Origin: an uncultured Rhodobiaceae bacterium
GTDB taxonomy: Bacteria; Pseudomonadota; Alphaproteobacteria; RS24
Reading direction: 5' to 3'
Length of the DNA: 64,000 bases
Assembly (NCBI GenBank): GCA_937907245.1
Contig: CALCUM010000003.1
Location: 428,501-492,500 of the forward strand
Shown: positions 17,125-26,404 of the stretch, piece by piece
Layout of the letters: every line of letters begins with the position of its first letter
How positions within the stretch are numbered: the first letter of the stretch is position 1
Position numbers and translations under genes: made by a program
The notes under the pieces: generated by a model
Told to the model about the DNA's origin: nothing
Database searches by the model: none
The model's input: the letters and a program-made list of their open reading frames with translations, nothing else

Positions 17125-17784
17125 TTAGCTGGCGCCGGCTTCTGATTTTTTCACCGCAATAAAGCGGCGAGCCGAAGCCTGTGCCAGCAATCGCCGCTCC
17201 GCCACATTGGGTATGGCTTGGCTGCCAATCAACACTTGCATCATCATTCGATGCTCGACCAAAAGGCCAGAGTGCAAGCCACAATCTTCTTCTGGATTTC
17301 CCAGATAAGTGACCCCTCGGCGCTTTTGTTCCGCAAAATAATCGGTGATCTGCTGAAACACCACTTGCGGTCCCGCCGTCCGGAACAAGTCTCCAAGAGC
17401 CGGCACTTTCTGCCCCTCATAGATAACCATGCGCAGCATAGCCAAAGCCTTATCATCGAAAATAAGGTCGAGAATATTCGTGCCAATCATCGTCAGGTCA
17501 GCCTTCATATCCCAGCTTAAGCGGGGCGATAAATCATCGAGCTGATAATCGGTAACTTTGCTTTGTATCAAAGCCTGATACAGAACGTTTTTATCGGTAA
17601 AGTGCGAATAGACCGTCGCCTTGGAAACCCCAGCCGCTTCCGCTAGCGCATCCATAGACGTGCCATGGAACCCGCGTTGCAAAAACAAGTCGGAAGCCGC
17701 GAGCAAAATATCATTTCGCTTGGTCACGTCTTTAGGTCGACCGCGCCCGGGGGAGTAAGAAGAGCTGGAGGAAGATTTTATCAT
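17125..17784 (-). CDS. TetR-family transcriptional regulator
   Basis: Repressor-type regulator, divergent from the RND exporter cassette. The 219-residue protein has a Ser-rich N-terminal tail, the TetR helix-turn-helix domain (about residues 22-70, GFHGTSMDALAEAAGVSKATVYSHF), and a C-terminal ligand-binding domain with the pattern of AefR-like members (QALIQSKVTDYQL onward). The 81-base gap to the exporter gene contains a perfect inverted repeat overlapping the -35 element of a strong promoter, which makes repression of the cassette, and probably of itself, likely. The inducer is unknown. Confidence 0.9.
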   Translation of the reverse strand: MIKSSSSSSYSPGRGRPKDVTKRNDILLAASDLFLQRGFHGTSMDALAEAAGVSKATVYSHFTDKNVLYQALIQSKVTDYQLDDLSPRLSWDMKADLTMIGTNILDLIFDDKALAMLRMVIYEGQKVPALGDLFRTAGPQVVFQQITDYFAEQKRRGVTYLGNPEEDCGLHSGLLVEHRMMMQVLIGSQAIPNVAERRLLAQASARRFIAVKKSEAGAS

Positions 17785-17801
17785 GACTATATTAATAAAC
17801 T

Positions 17802-17841
17802 AAACTGTTCAGTTTGACAATTAAAACCAACCGCCTATATT
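17802..17841 (+). promoter_or_regulatory. Promoter of the RND cassette overlapped by a TetR-type operator
   Basis: TTGACA (17814-17819) and TATATT (17836-17841) with a 16-base spacer make a near-consensus sigma70 promoter. The inverted repeat AAACT-GTTC-AGTTT (17802-17815) overlaps the -35 element. It lies in the gap between the divergent TetR gene and the exporter gene, as expected for an operator bound by that regulator. Confidence 0.7.
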
Positions 17842-17865
17842 AAGGGTAAATACAGGAGAAACCTC

Positions 17866-20217
17866 ATGCCGTTTACCATGCAACAATATGGCGACTTTAT
17901 TACCCGCCGACCGTTTTTGGTGATTTTTCTATCCCTTATCCTTGCCGTTATGGCCAGTATGGGCGGGCAGAATTTGCGCTTCACCAATGACTATCGCTAT
18001 TTCTTTTCTAACGATAACCCTTATCTAACGGCATTTGAGGAGCTGGAGCGCACCTACTCCAGCCCGGACACTTTGTTCTTTGTCTATCAGCCTAAAGACG
18101 ATAGCCATGCCACCTCCCCCGAGGGGTTAAACTTGGCCTTTGAAATGACCGAAGCGGGCTGGCAAATTCCTTTCTCCACGCGTGTCGACAGCCTGACGAA
18201 TTTCCAAAACACCCGCGCCATTGGCCTTGATGATTTGGAAGTGCGCTCGCTGTTAGAAGACCCGGCCGATATTTCGAAAAAGAAAATCGCCTATATTGAA
18301 GACACAATTTTAAACGAGCCACTGCTGGCCGGGCGCCTCCTATCGCTCGACAAACGCACCGCCGCCGTCGTGGTCTCGCTGCGACCGCCCAAAGATGACA
18401 TCGCTGCCACCACCTCAATTGTCACCGCCGCGCGCGAGTTGCATGAGGCCATGCGGGCGAAATACCCCAATATTCGCATCGAGCTCACGGGCTCGCAAAT
18501 GCTATCGAACTCGTTTGCGGAAGCCGCGCAACAAGATTTGAAAACCCTCACGCCGATTATGTTTGTGCTGATTGCTGTGGTGCTAATTGTCACCACGCGC
18601 AAGTTCTTCGGCACGCTGGCCACCATGGTAACGGTTACCCTATCCACCGCTATGGCCATGGGCACGGGCGGTTGGCTAGGCATTCCGCTATCCCCTCCCG
18701 CCTCGGGCGCGCCAACCATTATTCTTACTGTCGCCGTGGCAGACTGTGTGCATATTCTAATCACCGCTCTGGTTTCCCAAGGCAGTGGTATGGAAAAACG
18801 CGCCGCCATTGTAGAAAGCCTGCGCATTAACGCGCAGCCGGTATTCCTCACTTCCGTGACCACGGCCATTGGCCTGTTCAGCTTGCAGTTCTCCGACGCT
18901 CCACCTTACCGCGACCTCGGCGCATTTGCCGGTATTGGCGCGATTTATGCTTGGGTTTTATCCATGACCCTCTTCCCCGCTTTGCTAACGCTTCTGCCGA
19001 TGAAAAGCAGCCAAGCCGTCGACAGCCAAAGCCGTTGGATGAGCTGGCTTGCCGATATGGTAATTGCCAAACGCAAACCCCTGCTGGTCAGCATGTTGGC
19101 TCTAAGCCTAGTTGGCGCAGCTCTCTTGCCTCGCCTCACTTTCAACGATCGCTTCGTCGAATATTTCGATGAGTCGATTGATTTCCGCCAAGCCTCCGAT
19201 TGGGCGGCTGATAATCTGACCAGTATTTACATTATCAACTACTCGTTCAGTGGCGGCGAAGCCGGCTCGGTGGCCGACCCCGACTATCTGACGACGCTCA
19301 ATGCGTTTGCCGATTTCATGCGCGCCCAACCAGAAGTCGAACATGTAGCCGCTTTCTCGGATGTCGTTAAACGCATCAACCGCTCCTTCAATGGCGACAA
19401 TCAAGAGTATTATGCGGTGCCAGAAAGCCGCGACATGGCGGCACAATATGTGCTGCTCTATGAAATGTCGCTGCCCTATGGGCTCGACCTGAACGACCAA
19501 TTGAATGTCGATAAATCTGCCTCGCGCCTCGTCGTAACCATGACCGACCTCAGCACGGCAGAGATGAAAGTCGTGCAAGCGCGCGGCCTGAAGTGGCTGC
19601 AAGCCAATGCCCCAGAGCGCATGCAGGTAGACCCTTCGGGTCAATCGGTAATGTTCTCTTATATTGGCGAGCGCAATTTCAATGCCATGACCACCGGCAC
19701 GCTCATCGCCTTTGTGTTGATTTCGGGTTGCCTAATGTTCGCCTTGCGCAGCCTGCGCCTTGGCCTAATTAGCCTGATCCCGAACATTGCCCCACCGGCT
19801 GTGGCCATGGGCTTCTTCTCTCTCTACCAGACAGAAGTTGGCTTTTGGACAGCCTTTGTAGGCGCTACCGCCATCGGCCTTATCGTCGATGCCACGGTGC
19901 ATATGTTGAGTAAATATCGCCATGCCCGCGTCGAGCTTGGCTACACGTCGCAAAATGCCGTGCGCTATAGTTTTGCCACCGTCGGCACGGCCCTTTGGGT
20001 TTGTTCCTTTGTTCTGGTGGCCGGCTTTATGGTGCTTACGCTATCGCCGTTTTTAATTAATGCGATGTTGGGCCGCGTTGTGGCTTTGACCATTTTTATG
20101 GCCCTCATCCTCGACTTCTTATTGCTGCCGCCCCTGCTTATCGCCCTCGATAGCCGTGGCGAAAAAGATACGCCTTTGGATACCCCCAAAGACGCTGCAG
20201 CTCAACCTGCTGAATAA
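17866..20217 (+). CDS. RND-superfamily (MMPL/HpnN-like) exporter, cassette 1
   Basis: Proton-driven inner-membrane exporter, probably of lipids or hydrophobic compounds. The 783-residue protein has a membrane span at about 17-35, a periplasmic loop (about 40-220), a five-span sterol-sensing-like block (about 228-375), another span near 405-425, a second periplasmic loop and a C-terminal span block (about 610-770). Membrane acidic residues expected in proton relay occur in TVAVADCVHILI and GLIVDATVHML. AGGAG precedes the ATG. It is followed by a LolA-like protein and a beta-barrel gene; its paralogue is at 51454-53769. Closest familiar relatives are MMPL/HpnN lipid exporters; no adaptor or TolC gene is present, unlike drug-efflux RND systems. 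Confidence 0.88.
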   Translation: MPFTMQQYGDFITRRPFLVIFLSLILAVMASMGGQNLRFTNDYRYFFSNDNPYLTAFEELERTYSSPDTLFFVYQPKDDSHATSPEGLNLAFEMTEAGWQIPFSTRVDSLTNFQNTRAIGLDDLEVRSLLEDPADISKKKIAYIEDTILNEPLLAGRLLSLDKRTAAVVVSLRPPKDDIAATTSIVTAARELHEAMRAKYPNIRIELTGSQMLSNSFAEAAQQDLKTLTPIMFVLIAVVLIVTTRKFFGTLATMVTVTLSTAMAMGTGGWLGIPLSPPASGAPTIILTVAVADCVHILITALVSQGSGMEKRAAIVESLRINAQPVFLTSVTTAIGLFSLQFSDAPPYRDLGAFAGIGAIYAWVLSMTLFPALLTLLPMKSSQAVDSQSRWMSWLADMVIAKRKPLLVSMLALSLVGAALLPRLTFNDRFVEYFDESIDFRQASDWAADNLTSIYIINYSFSGGEAGSVADPDYLTTLNAFADFMRAQPEVEHVAAFSDVVKRINRSFNGDNQEYYAVPESRDMAAQYVLLYEMSLPYGLDLNDQLNVDKSASRLVVTMTDLSTAEMKVVQARGLKWLQANAPERMQVDPSGQSVMFSYIGERNFNAMTTGTLIAFVLISGCLMFALRSLRLGLISLIPNIAPPAVAMGFFSLYQTEVGFWTAFVGATAIGLIVDATVHMLSKYRHARVELGYTSQNAVRYSFATVGTALWVCSFVLVAGFMVLTLSPFLINAMLGRVVALTIFMALILDFLLLPPLLIALDSRGEKDTPLDTPKDAAAQPAE

Positions 20218-20228
20218 TGGAGAGAATT

Positions 20229-21059
20229 ATGACTACCCTGTTCAAAACAACTCGCAACACAGCCTTGGCGCTTGCCTCTCTTGCGCCTCTACTTTTGGCG
20301 TCGCCCGCGCAAGCTGAATTGCCAGGGCCCGACCAACCCGAAGCGCGTGGCTTGGCCATTGCCCAAAAATCCGATGCGATGAACCTGGGCTATATCAACA
20401 CGCAAACCGAAATGGAAATGATTTTAACCAATGCCAATGGCGATGTGAGCGAGCGTCGCCTAGGCTTCAATACATTGGAAAATAAAAATCCAAATGACGG
20501 CGATTGGTCAATGATGATTTTCAACGAGCCAGCCGATGTGGCCGGCACCGCTATGTTGACCTATGCGCATGTTCTCGACCCTGATGAGCAATGGATGTTT
20601 TTACCTGCCCTCAAGCGCGTTAAACGAATTAGCTCCGTCAATAAGTCAGGCCCGTTTATGGGCTCTGAATTTGCTTTTGAAGATTTCTCGGCGCAAGAAG
20701 TCGGTAAATTTTCCTATAAGTGGCTGCGCGATGAAGCTTGTGGCGAGCTAACCTGTCACGTTACCGAGCGGCGGCCTTTGTATAAGCACTCGGGCTATAC
20801 GCGCACCATAAGCTATACGGATACGACAGATTATCAGCTCCGTAAGGTAATCTATTATGACCGCAAGAACTCGCTGTTGAAAACCCTGACGTTTAGCGAC
20901 TATCAATTATATCTCGACAAATTTTGGCGTGCCCACAATCTTTACATGGAAAACCATGTGACGAAAAAAACGACAACGCTGCGTTGGGATGAATATGAGT
21001 TCCAGACCGATTTGGACAAGGCTGACTTCACGCAAGATAGCTTGAAGCGGGCTCGCTAA
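20229..21059 (+). CDS. LolA-like outer membrane lipoprotein-sorting family protein, cassette 1
   Basis: Periplasmic protein with the LolA/LolB-type open-barrel fold expected to carry a lipid or lipid-modified ligand. The ATG at 20229, with GGAGAG 7-8 bases upstream, gives 276 residues; an in-frame ATG at 20217 overlaps the exporter's stop but lacks spacing. Signal peptide ends near PAQA (about residue 28). Family motifs are WMFLPALKRVKRIS and GPFMGSEFAFEDF; the same blocks occur in the protein at 55592-56365 (WVYFPSLKSVKQLS, GSFMGSDFSYSDI). It begins 11 bases after the exporter gene and is followed 2 bases later by the beta-barrel gene. Confidence 0.82.
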   Translation: MTTLFKTTRNTALALASLAPLLLASPAQAELPGPDQPEARGLAIAQKSDAMNLGYINTQTEMEMILTNANGDVSERRLGFNTLENKNPNDGDWSMMIFNEPADVAGTAMLTYAHVLDPDEQWMFLPALKRVKRISSVNKSGPFMGSEFAFEDFSAQEVGKFSYKWLRDEACGELTCHVTERRPLYKHSGYTRTISYTDTTDYQLRKVIYYDRKNSLLKTLTFSDYQLYLDKFWRAHNLYMENHVTKKTTTLRWDEYEFQTDLDKADFTQDSLKRAR

Positions 21060-21061
21060 AT

Positions 21062-22321
21062 ATGTCGCGCGCGCCTCTCTTTCCCGTTTTAGTGGCTGTC
21101 TTGGGGCTTGGCGCCCCTACCGCTGGGGCGATGGATATCGACTTTGATGGAAATATCGAGCTCGAAGCCCGGCATTTCCTCAAAGTCGGGCGCAGCGAAG
21201 ACATGGAACAGGATTTCACGTCTATATCTAGTGAATTGGAACTGGGGCTGTATTCGCGCTCCGGCCGCCATGCGGTTATCTTGAAACCTTTTGGCCGCTA
21301 CGACCAACATGACCATGAACGCAGCCATATGGATTTGCGCGAAGCCAAATATCGCTATTTGCGCGGGCCGTTTGAGTTGACCCTCGGCGCCGATAAAGAG
21401 TTTTGGGGCGTGACAGAATTTTTGCACCTCGTCGACATTATCAACCAGACCGACAATGTAGAAAGCACCGATGGGGAGGCTAAGCTGGGCCAGCCGATGG
21501 TCAAGCTCGCCTATAGCACGCGCTTTGGCACTTTGACGGGCTATTCGCTCCCATTTTTTCGCATCCGCCAATATGCGGACCCGATAACAGGGCGCCCCAA
21601 TTACGGTTTTGTCGTTGACGATAATACCACCCTATTTGAGAGCGGCGAAGGGCGACGCACCGAAGATTATGCCCTGCGCTATAAACATAGTATCGGCGCT
21701 TTTGATATTGGCCTCTCTGGCTTTAAAGGCACCGCGCGCGAACCGCAATTGCTGGCTACTGGCGAATTTTCGGCAAACAATGGCCTACCAAAATTGCAAG
21801 CCTATCACGCCTATCAAACGCAGGTGGGCCTCGATGTGCAGGCCACTTTGGGCTCTTGGTTGTGGAAATTAGAAGCCAGCCAAACCACGCAAAACCGCTT
21901 TATCGGCGATGTCGTGACGCTGGCCTCTCCGGTTATGGAAATTGACGTGTCGCGCGCCACAGGCGGCTTTGAATATACATTTTACAATCTGTTTAACAGT
22001 GGCACCGATGTCGGGCTGGTCACCGAATATATGTGGGATGAACGCGAGGCAAAGGCCCCTCATCCCTTTGGCAATGACATTGGCATCGGGTTTCGCTGGA
22101 CCGCCAATGACACCCAATCGACGGCTGTTTTAGTGGGCGGGTTTATTGACCTCGACACGAAGTCGAGCGGCCTGTCGCTAGAAGCCGAGCGCCGGTTAGG
22201 CCAGAGCTATAAAGCCATTCTCGAAGCCCGCTTCCAAGGTAAAGTTGGCGACAATGACAAGCTCGCTCAAGCCAATGTCGATGAAGACTTCATTCGGTTG
22301 CGGTTGGCTTATTTCTTCTAA
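21062..22321 (+). CDS. Predicted outer-membrane beta-barrel protein, cassette 1
   Basis: Third gene of the cassette. The 419-residue protein has a signal peptide (MSRAPLFPVLVAVLGLGAPTAGA read over residues 1-23), then regular alternating beta-strand patterns throughout and a C-terminal aromatic strand ending RLAYFF, typical of proteins inserted by BamA. The N-terminal block IDFDGNIELEARHFLKVG and DLREAKYRYLRGPFELTLGADKEFWG (read across 30-115) suggest a trans-envelope porin-like barrel, broadly like DUF1302-type partners of RND systems. No precise family recognised. It likely forms the outer-membrane exit or docking part for the exporter and LolA-like protein. Confidence 0.72.
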   Translation: MSRAPLFPVLVAVLGLGAPTAGAMDIDFDGNIELEARHFLKVGRSEDMEQDFTSISSELELGLYSRSGRHAVILKPFGRYDQHDHERSHMDLREAKYRYLRGPFELTLGADKEFWGVTEFLHLVDIINQTDNVESTDGEAKLGQPMVKLAYSTRFGTLTGYSLPFFRIRQYADPITGRPNYGFVVDDNTTLFESGEGRRTEDYALRYKHSIGAFDIGLSGFKGTAREPQLLATGEFSANNGLPKLQAYHAYQTQVGLDVQATLGSWLWKLEASQTTQNRFIGDVVTLASPVMEIDVSRATGGFEYTFYNLFNSGTDVGLVTEYMWDEREAKAPHPFGNDIGIGFRWTANDTQSTAVLVGGFIDLDTKSSGLSLEAERRLGQSYKAILEARFQGKVGDNDKLAQANVDEDFIRLRLAYFF

Positions 22322-22391
22322 TTTTTAGTTAGTTTCTCTCGCCAAATGACTTTTTCCTGTTTAGGCTTTTCGTCTAAAGGGAGACTATCTT

Positions 22392-23684
22392 ATGAGCTCA
22401 ACATCACCGGAAGAAACGGCCCCCGTGCCGAAGTCGGTTCGCAATTACACGCTAGCCATGCTGGTGCTTATCTATGCGTCCAGCCATGTCGATCGTCAGA
22501 TTGTCTCAATTTTGGCCGAGAGTATTAAGCTGGAACTATTGCTCAGCGATACGCAATTGGGGTTTTTAATTGGCCTGTCTTTTGCCCTTTTTTACGCCAC
22601 CCTAGGCATCCCCATCGCGATTTTGGCAGACCGCTATTCTCGCCGTAATATTATCGCCATCTCCGTAATTGTTTGGTCGGCGATGACCGCCTTTAGTGGC
22701 ATGGCGGCCAATTACTTCCAATTGGCTTTGGCCAGAATTGGCGTAGGTATTGGCGAGGCTGGCTCCAGCCCGCCCAGCCACTCAATGATTTCTGACTTAT
22801 TTCCACCCGAAAGCCGGGCCACCGCCATGGGGATTTATGCCACCGGGATTAATATTGGCGTGCTGATAGGCTTTCTAGTGGGCGGCGTGATTGACCAATT
22901 ATACGGCTGGCGTATGGCGTTTTTTGTGGTCGGTATTCCAGGCGTTATTCTGGGGCTTTTGATGTTCTTCACCGTAAAGGAGCCCGCACGTAGCCAGCCC
23001 GTCAAACCGCTTAACTTTAACGTCTTCGGGGAAGTTTGGGACACGTTCAAACTGATGATGTCGATACCCAGCCTGCGCCACATTGTAATTGGCTGCACCT
23101 TGGTGGTGTTTGTCGGCTATGGCGCACTTTACTGGAATGGCGTTTTCTTCCGCCGCATTCATGGGCTCAGCCCAATTGAAACAGGCACTTTATTGGCGCT
23201 CATCGGTGGCATTGTTGGCGGCATTGGCACCTATTCTGGCGGCCTATTGGCGGACTATCTAGGCAAGAAAGACAAGCGAAATTACGTTTGGCTGACGGCT
23301 GGCGTGAAACTATTCATTTTGCCGATAGCCATTGCTTTCTACCTCACCACCAATTTGAAACTAGCGATTGGCCTGTTTACCATCACCGCCTTCTTTGGCG
23401 GTTTTTACCTATCGGTTAGTTTTGCCATGACGCAGAGCCTTCTGCCGGGCCCAAGCCGAGCGCTAGGCGCGGCTTTATTGTTGTTTTGCATCAATATTAT
23501 TGGCCTCGGGCTAGGCCCACAATTGGTTGGTATTTTGTCGGATTATTTCTTGCCGATCTATGGTGTCGACGGCCTGCGCTATGCGCTGGTCAGCGTCGTG
23601 ACCGTCAATATTTGGGGAGCCGCGCATTATATTTTGGCGGCACGCACCCTGCGCGGAGATTTGGCAGCCAATAGCGAAACCTAG
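22392..23684 (+). CDS. MFS transporter, spinster-like (sphingolipid/organic-anion type)
   Basis: Major-facilitator permease of the inner membrane. The 430-residue protein has 12 predicted spans; the cytoplasmic loop motif LADRYSRRNIIAISV after span 2 and the N-terminal segment YASSHVDRQIVSILAE are typical of the spinster subgroup common in acyl-CoA-degrading proteobacteria. GGGAGA lies before the ATG. It follows the RND cassette by 70 bases and ends at a strong terminator, so it may be the last gene of that transcript. The substrate is not deducible from sequence. Confidence 0.85.
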   Translation: MSSTSPEETAPVPKSVRNYTLAMLVLIYASSHVDRQIVSILAESIKLELLLSDTQLGFLIGLSFALFYATLGIPIAILADRYSRRNIIAISVIVWSAMTAFSGMAANYFQLALARIGVGIGEAGSSPPSHSMISDLFPPESRATAMGIYATGINIGVLIGFLVGGVIDQLYGWRMAFFVVGIPGVILGLLMFFTVKEPARSQPVKPLNFNVFGEVWDTFKLMMSIPSLRHIVIGCTLVVFVGYGALYWNGVFFRRIHGLSPIETGTLLALIGGIVGGIGTYSGGLLADYLGKKDKRNYVWLTAGVKLFILPIAIAFYLTTNLKLAIGLFTITAFFGGFYLSVSFAMTQSLLPGPSRALGAALLLFCINIIGLGLGPQLVGILSDYFLPIYGVDGLRYALVSVVTVNIWGAAHYILAARTLRGDLAANSET

Positions 23685-23701
23685 AATGGAGCCTAGAATA
23701 A

Positions 23702-23750
23702 AGCGGCACCCCCTAGAGGGCGAGGGCGGTGCCGCTATTTCTAGTTTTTT
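23702..23750 (+). terminator. Rho-independent terminator after the MFS gene
   Basis: AGCGGCACC (23702-23710) pairs perfectly with GGTGCCGCT (23728-23736), followed by TATTTCTAGTTTTTT. The stem also serves the convergent porin gene only weakly, because the opposite side lacks a T-run. Confidence 0.85.
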
Positions 23751-24891
23751 AAAAAGTTAAGGCCAAAGTCATACCTAGGATGTTCGCCTCTGCCGAGGTT
23801 CCTTTCCTATCGACCTCAGTCATTTGATAATAATAACCAAACTGCACGCCCGCCGTCAGCTTCTTGCCGCCGCCGATCATGACTTCCTTATATTCGGTGG
23901 CAGGGCCAACGCTGCCCACATCGGTTTCTTCACTATCGGTAAAACCAAGACCCCAATAGCTATCCCCTTGCTTATATTTCAAGCCAAGATTGAGCGTTTC
24001 AATGCGCTCACTATCGGTATATTTAGTGCCAGATAGCGCACCCAAATCATTATATTCAGACAAATTGGCGCCGAACACCCAATCGCTCCAATAGACCTGC
24101 AAACCAGTGCTCGTACTTTTAGGGTCTGCGGCTTGGCCTAAGCTGCTGCCTTCGACTTGCGAATAACTAAGACGATAGCCAGCCCCCCGATAGAACCCAG
24201 AATATCGCATAGCCAGCTCAAGGATGTCTTCTTGGATTTCGCTAGTATCGCTGATAACATTGTTTTTGCCGCCGTTACGATCGGCATTATTCGGCGTATA
24301 AGAAACCCCCATCTGCAGGCCACTTACTTTGGCGGTGAGGTAAGAAAGCTTATTGGCATCACCCGAAATATGTTCGAGTTTGGTCGACATATGCGGGTCT
24401 TCAATGACATCGACTTCGCCTAGCTGCGCGTCATAGGTTTCTTCGATGGCCTTCTCGTTGACACTATTGTCGAACATTTTGAGACCCGGCACAAAACGCG
24501 GCGCCCGCACCTGCATGAGGTGGCCGACACCGTTTTCCGCACCGATAATCACCTTGCCCCAATCATCTTTGATGTAGAGATAATGCTCATCAATCAAGTC
24601 TTTGGAGCTGCCCTCGGCCTCTAACTCGACGCGCACGCCGATGGTGCCTCCGCCGGCCAATTTGGTTTTCGCCTTGAAATGAATCTCGCCATTTTGGGCC
24701 AGCACTTCATCTTCAAAGCGCCCCCCGCTTGGCTCCGTCGTATCCGCATCCACCAAATTCAAGGATTGCGTAAAGTACCCGCTCACGGTCACATCGATAG
24801 ACGGCTTGTCTTTCGCGACCGCAGGCGCACAGATGCCCAGCAAAGCCATGAGAGAAACACTTAGACCCGTGATTTTTAATTGTCGTTTCAT
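23749..24891 (-). CDS. Gram-negative general porin (paralogue 1)
   Basis: Outer-membrane trimeric-porin family protein for passive uptake of small solutes. The start is the ATG complementary to 24889-24891, directly followed by a typical signal peptide (MKRQLKITGLSVSLMALLG, cleaved after about residue 26, APAVA-KD), giving 380 residues; a longer reading frame upstream adds residues before the signal peptide and is rejected. The mature part begins with IDVTVSGYFTQSLNLVD and ends with an aromatic strand (MTLALTF). DEHYLYIKDDWGKVIIGAENGVG-type strand-loop pattern matches the downstream-encoded paralogue at 25095. Confidence 0.85.
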   Translation of the reverse strand: MKRQLKITGLSVSLMALLGICAPAVAKDKPSIDVTVSGYFTQSLNLVDADTTEPSGGRFEDEVLAQNGEIHFKAKTKLAGGGTIGVRVELEAEGSSKDLIDEHYLYIKDDWGKVIIGAENGVGHLMQVRAPRFVPGLKMFDNSVNEKAIEETYDAQLGEVDVIEDPHMSTKLEHISGDANKLSYLTAKVSGLQMGVSYTPNNADRNGGKNNVISDTSEIQEDILELAMRYSGFYRGAGYRLSYSQVEGSSLGQAADPKSTSTGLQVYWSDWVFGANLSEYNDLGALSGTKYTDSERIETLNLGLKYKQGDSYWGLGFTDSEETDVGSVGPATEYKEVMIGGGKKLTAGVQFGYYYQMTEVDRKGTSAEANILGMTLALTF

Positions 24892-25038
24892 AGTCCATAT
24901 CCTTGTTTTTATTTTTGGATACAGCCCACCGCAACTTATGGCAGGAACGCTTGGTGCCAAACGCGCGAGGTAAACCGCAAAGCACTTTTGTATTCATACC
25001 GCCTTCAAGCCAACAGTCAAATAACAATTGAAACGGAA

Positions 25039-25067
25039 TAAAAATGGCGGGGTCAAAGCCCCGCCAT
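25039..25067 (-). terminator. Rho-independent terminator of porin paralogue 2
   Basis: On the minus strand ATGGCGGGG and CCCCGCCAT (25044-25052 and 25059-25067) form a perfect 9-bp stem with a 6-base loop, followed by TTTTTATTCC. It lies 28 bases after the porin stop codon. Confidence 0.88.
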
Positions 25068-25094
25068 CCTTATCATTAATTTCAAAAGCTGAAA

Positions 25095-26171
25095 TTAGAA
25101 TTTAAGTAACAGGCCTACGCCAGTGAAATTAGCGTCTTGCGCAAGGGCACCGCCGCTTTCCACTCTCTCATGCGTGTATGTCAGCTTTACGCCAGAACCC
25201 AATTTGGTCGAGCCGCCGATGATTGTGACATCGGTATCCATATCTGGGTCGCTATTGGCTTGCGTATCCTTTTGCGTGTGAAATGCAACCCCAAGCACCG
25301 TCTCCTTCGACCATTTATAGGCCAAGCCTACATGGGTAATTTCCCAATCATTGCCGCCAGCCGAAGCTTCGTCTGAAACAAAGTGATTACCGCCGAGTGT
25401 GACCCGCCCCGAAGATAGGCTTAGACCATAGGCGGTTTCTTTCATTTCGCCTTTGTTTTCGACATCAATGTAGTCCCCCGTCTCGGTGGTGAATGAGGTT
25501 TTAATCTTAATGCCGCCAAAGGACCCGGTGTAGCGCAGCCCAAACGACTTAATGTCTTCATGGGTTTTAATGCCATCCAGTTCGGCCAAAAGTGCTTCCG
25601 TTCCGGCACCATTGTCATTTTCCGAGCTGGGTGTAATCGAATAAGCCACTTGTAGCCCGCTGAATTTGGGCGAGTAGTAGGTTAGCTTGTTGGCATCTGC
25701 GGAATAATTATCGTGTTTTGGCTTTTCGTATTTTGCCACTGAGCTCCAAGTGCCAAAATTATTGTCATAGGTTTTCCAACCCGCAAAGCGGGGCGCAAAA
25801 ATTTGCAACTTATCCGCGCCTGAGTTTTCTGCTCCGACTTCCAGTTTCCCAAAATCGCCGGATACATAAATATAATGCTCATCAATTTGGTCGGATTCTG
25901 TCGCGCCTTCGAGCTGAATTTGCATGCCAACGGTTAGGCCATTATTGGTTTTGCCTTTGGCTTTAAAAATAATTTCGGCATCTTCTTGAAACGAAATATC
26001 TTTGAACCTTTCCGTTCGAGAAGCCTTTTCATTGTCATAATAGCGGCTATCGGCATCGACACTGTAAATGACGGAATTGAAATAACCGCCAACGCTAAAA
26101 GCGAAAGGTTCGGCAACGGCGGGGGAGAGGGAAAGGCCAACGGCTGCGGCCCAAATGAGAGATTTTTGCAC
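25095..26171 (-). CDS. Gram-negative general porin (paralogue 2), GTG start
   Basis: Outer-membrane porin of 358 residues. The GTG at 26169-26171 has AGGAG at a 6-base spacing on the coding strand and starts directly with a signal peptide (MQKSLIWAAAVGLSLSPAVA), so it is preferred over an upstream TTG. The mature protein opens with EPFAFSVGGYFNSVIYSVD and ends GVGLLLKF. Its blocks QIDEHYIYVSGDFGKLEVGAEN and IFAPRFAG match the neighbouring porin (KVIIGAEN, VRAPRFVPG), showing an old tandem duplication. Strong terminator downstream. Confidence 0.85.
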   Translation of the reverse strand: MQKSLIWAAAVGLSLSPAVAEPFAFSVGGYFNSVIYSVDADSRYYDNEKASRTERFKDISFQEDAEIIFKAKGKTNNGLTVGMQIQLEGATESDQIDEHYIYVSGDFGKLEVGAENSGADKLQIFAPRFAGWKTYDNNFGTWSSVAKYEKPKHDNYSADANKLTYYSPKFSGLQVAYSITPSSENDNGAGTEALLAELDGIKTHEDIKSFGLRYTGSFGGIKIKTSFTTETGDYIDVENKGEMKETAYGLSLSSGRVTLGGNHFVSDEASAGGNDWEITHVGLAYKWSKETVLGVAFHTQKDTQANSDPDMDTDVTIIGGSTKLGSGVKLTYTHERVESGGALAQDANFTGVGLLLKF

Positions 26172-26404
26172 AATATACTCCTGTTTTACCAATGGGCAGG
26201 CGGGGCCAATAAAACCTTTCGCATGCCAACTCTAGATGACCCACTGCCAATCTAGTTGGATAGGGAATCATCTCATATCTTCCCTTATACTAGCACGAGC
26301 GCATGGGGCTGCTTCGACTTTTTGAAACTAGCCAGCCAACATCACAGTTTTGTGACGCGCGAGTGAGAGTTTGATGAAATGGGGGATGACACGAAAGGAG
26401 GAAA

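Noticed and set aside
26342..26355. CRP/FNR-type binding site
   Set aside because: TCACA-N4-TGTGA is the wrong way round and spacing for the usual TGTGA-N6-TCACA site; no suitable gene context.
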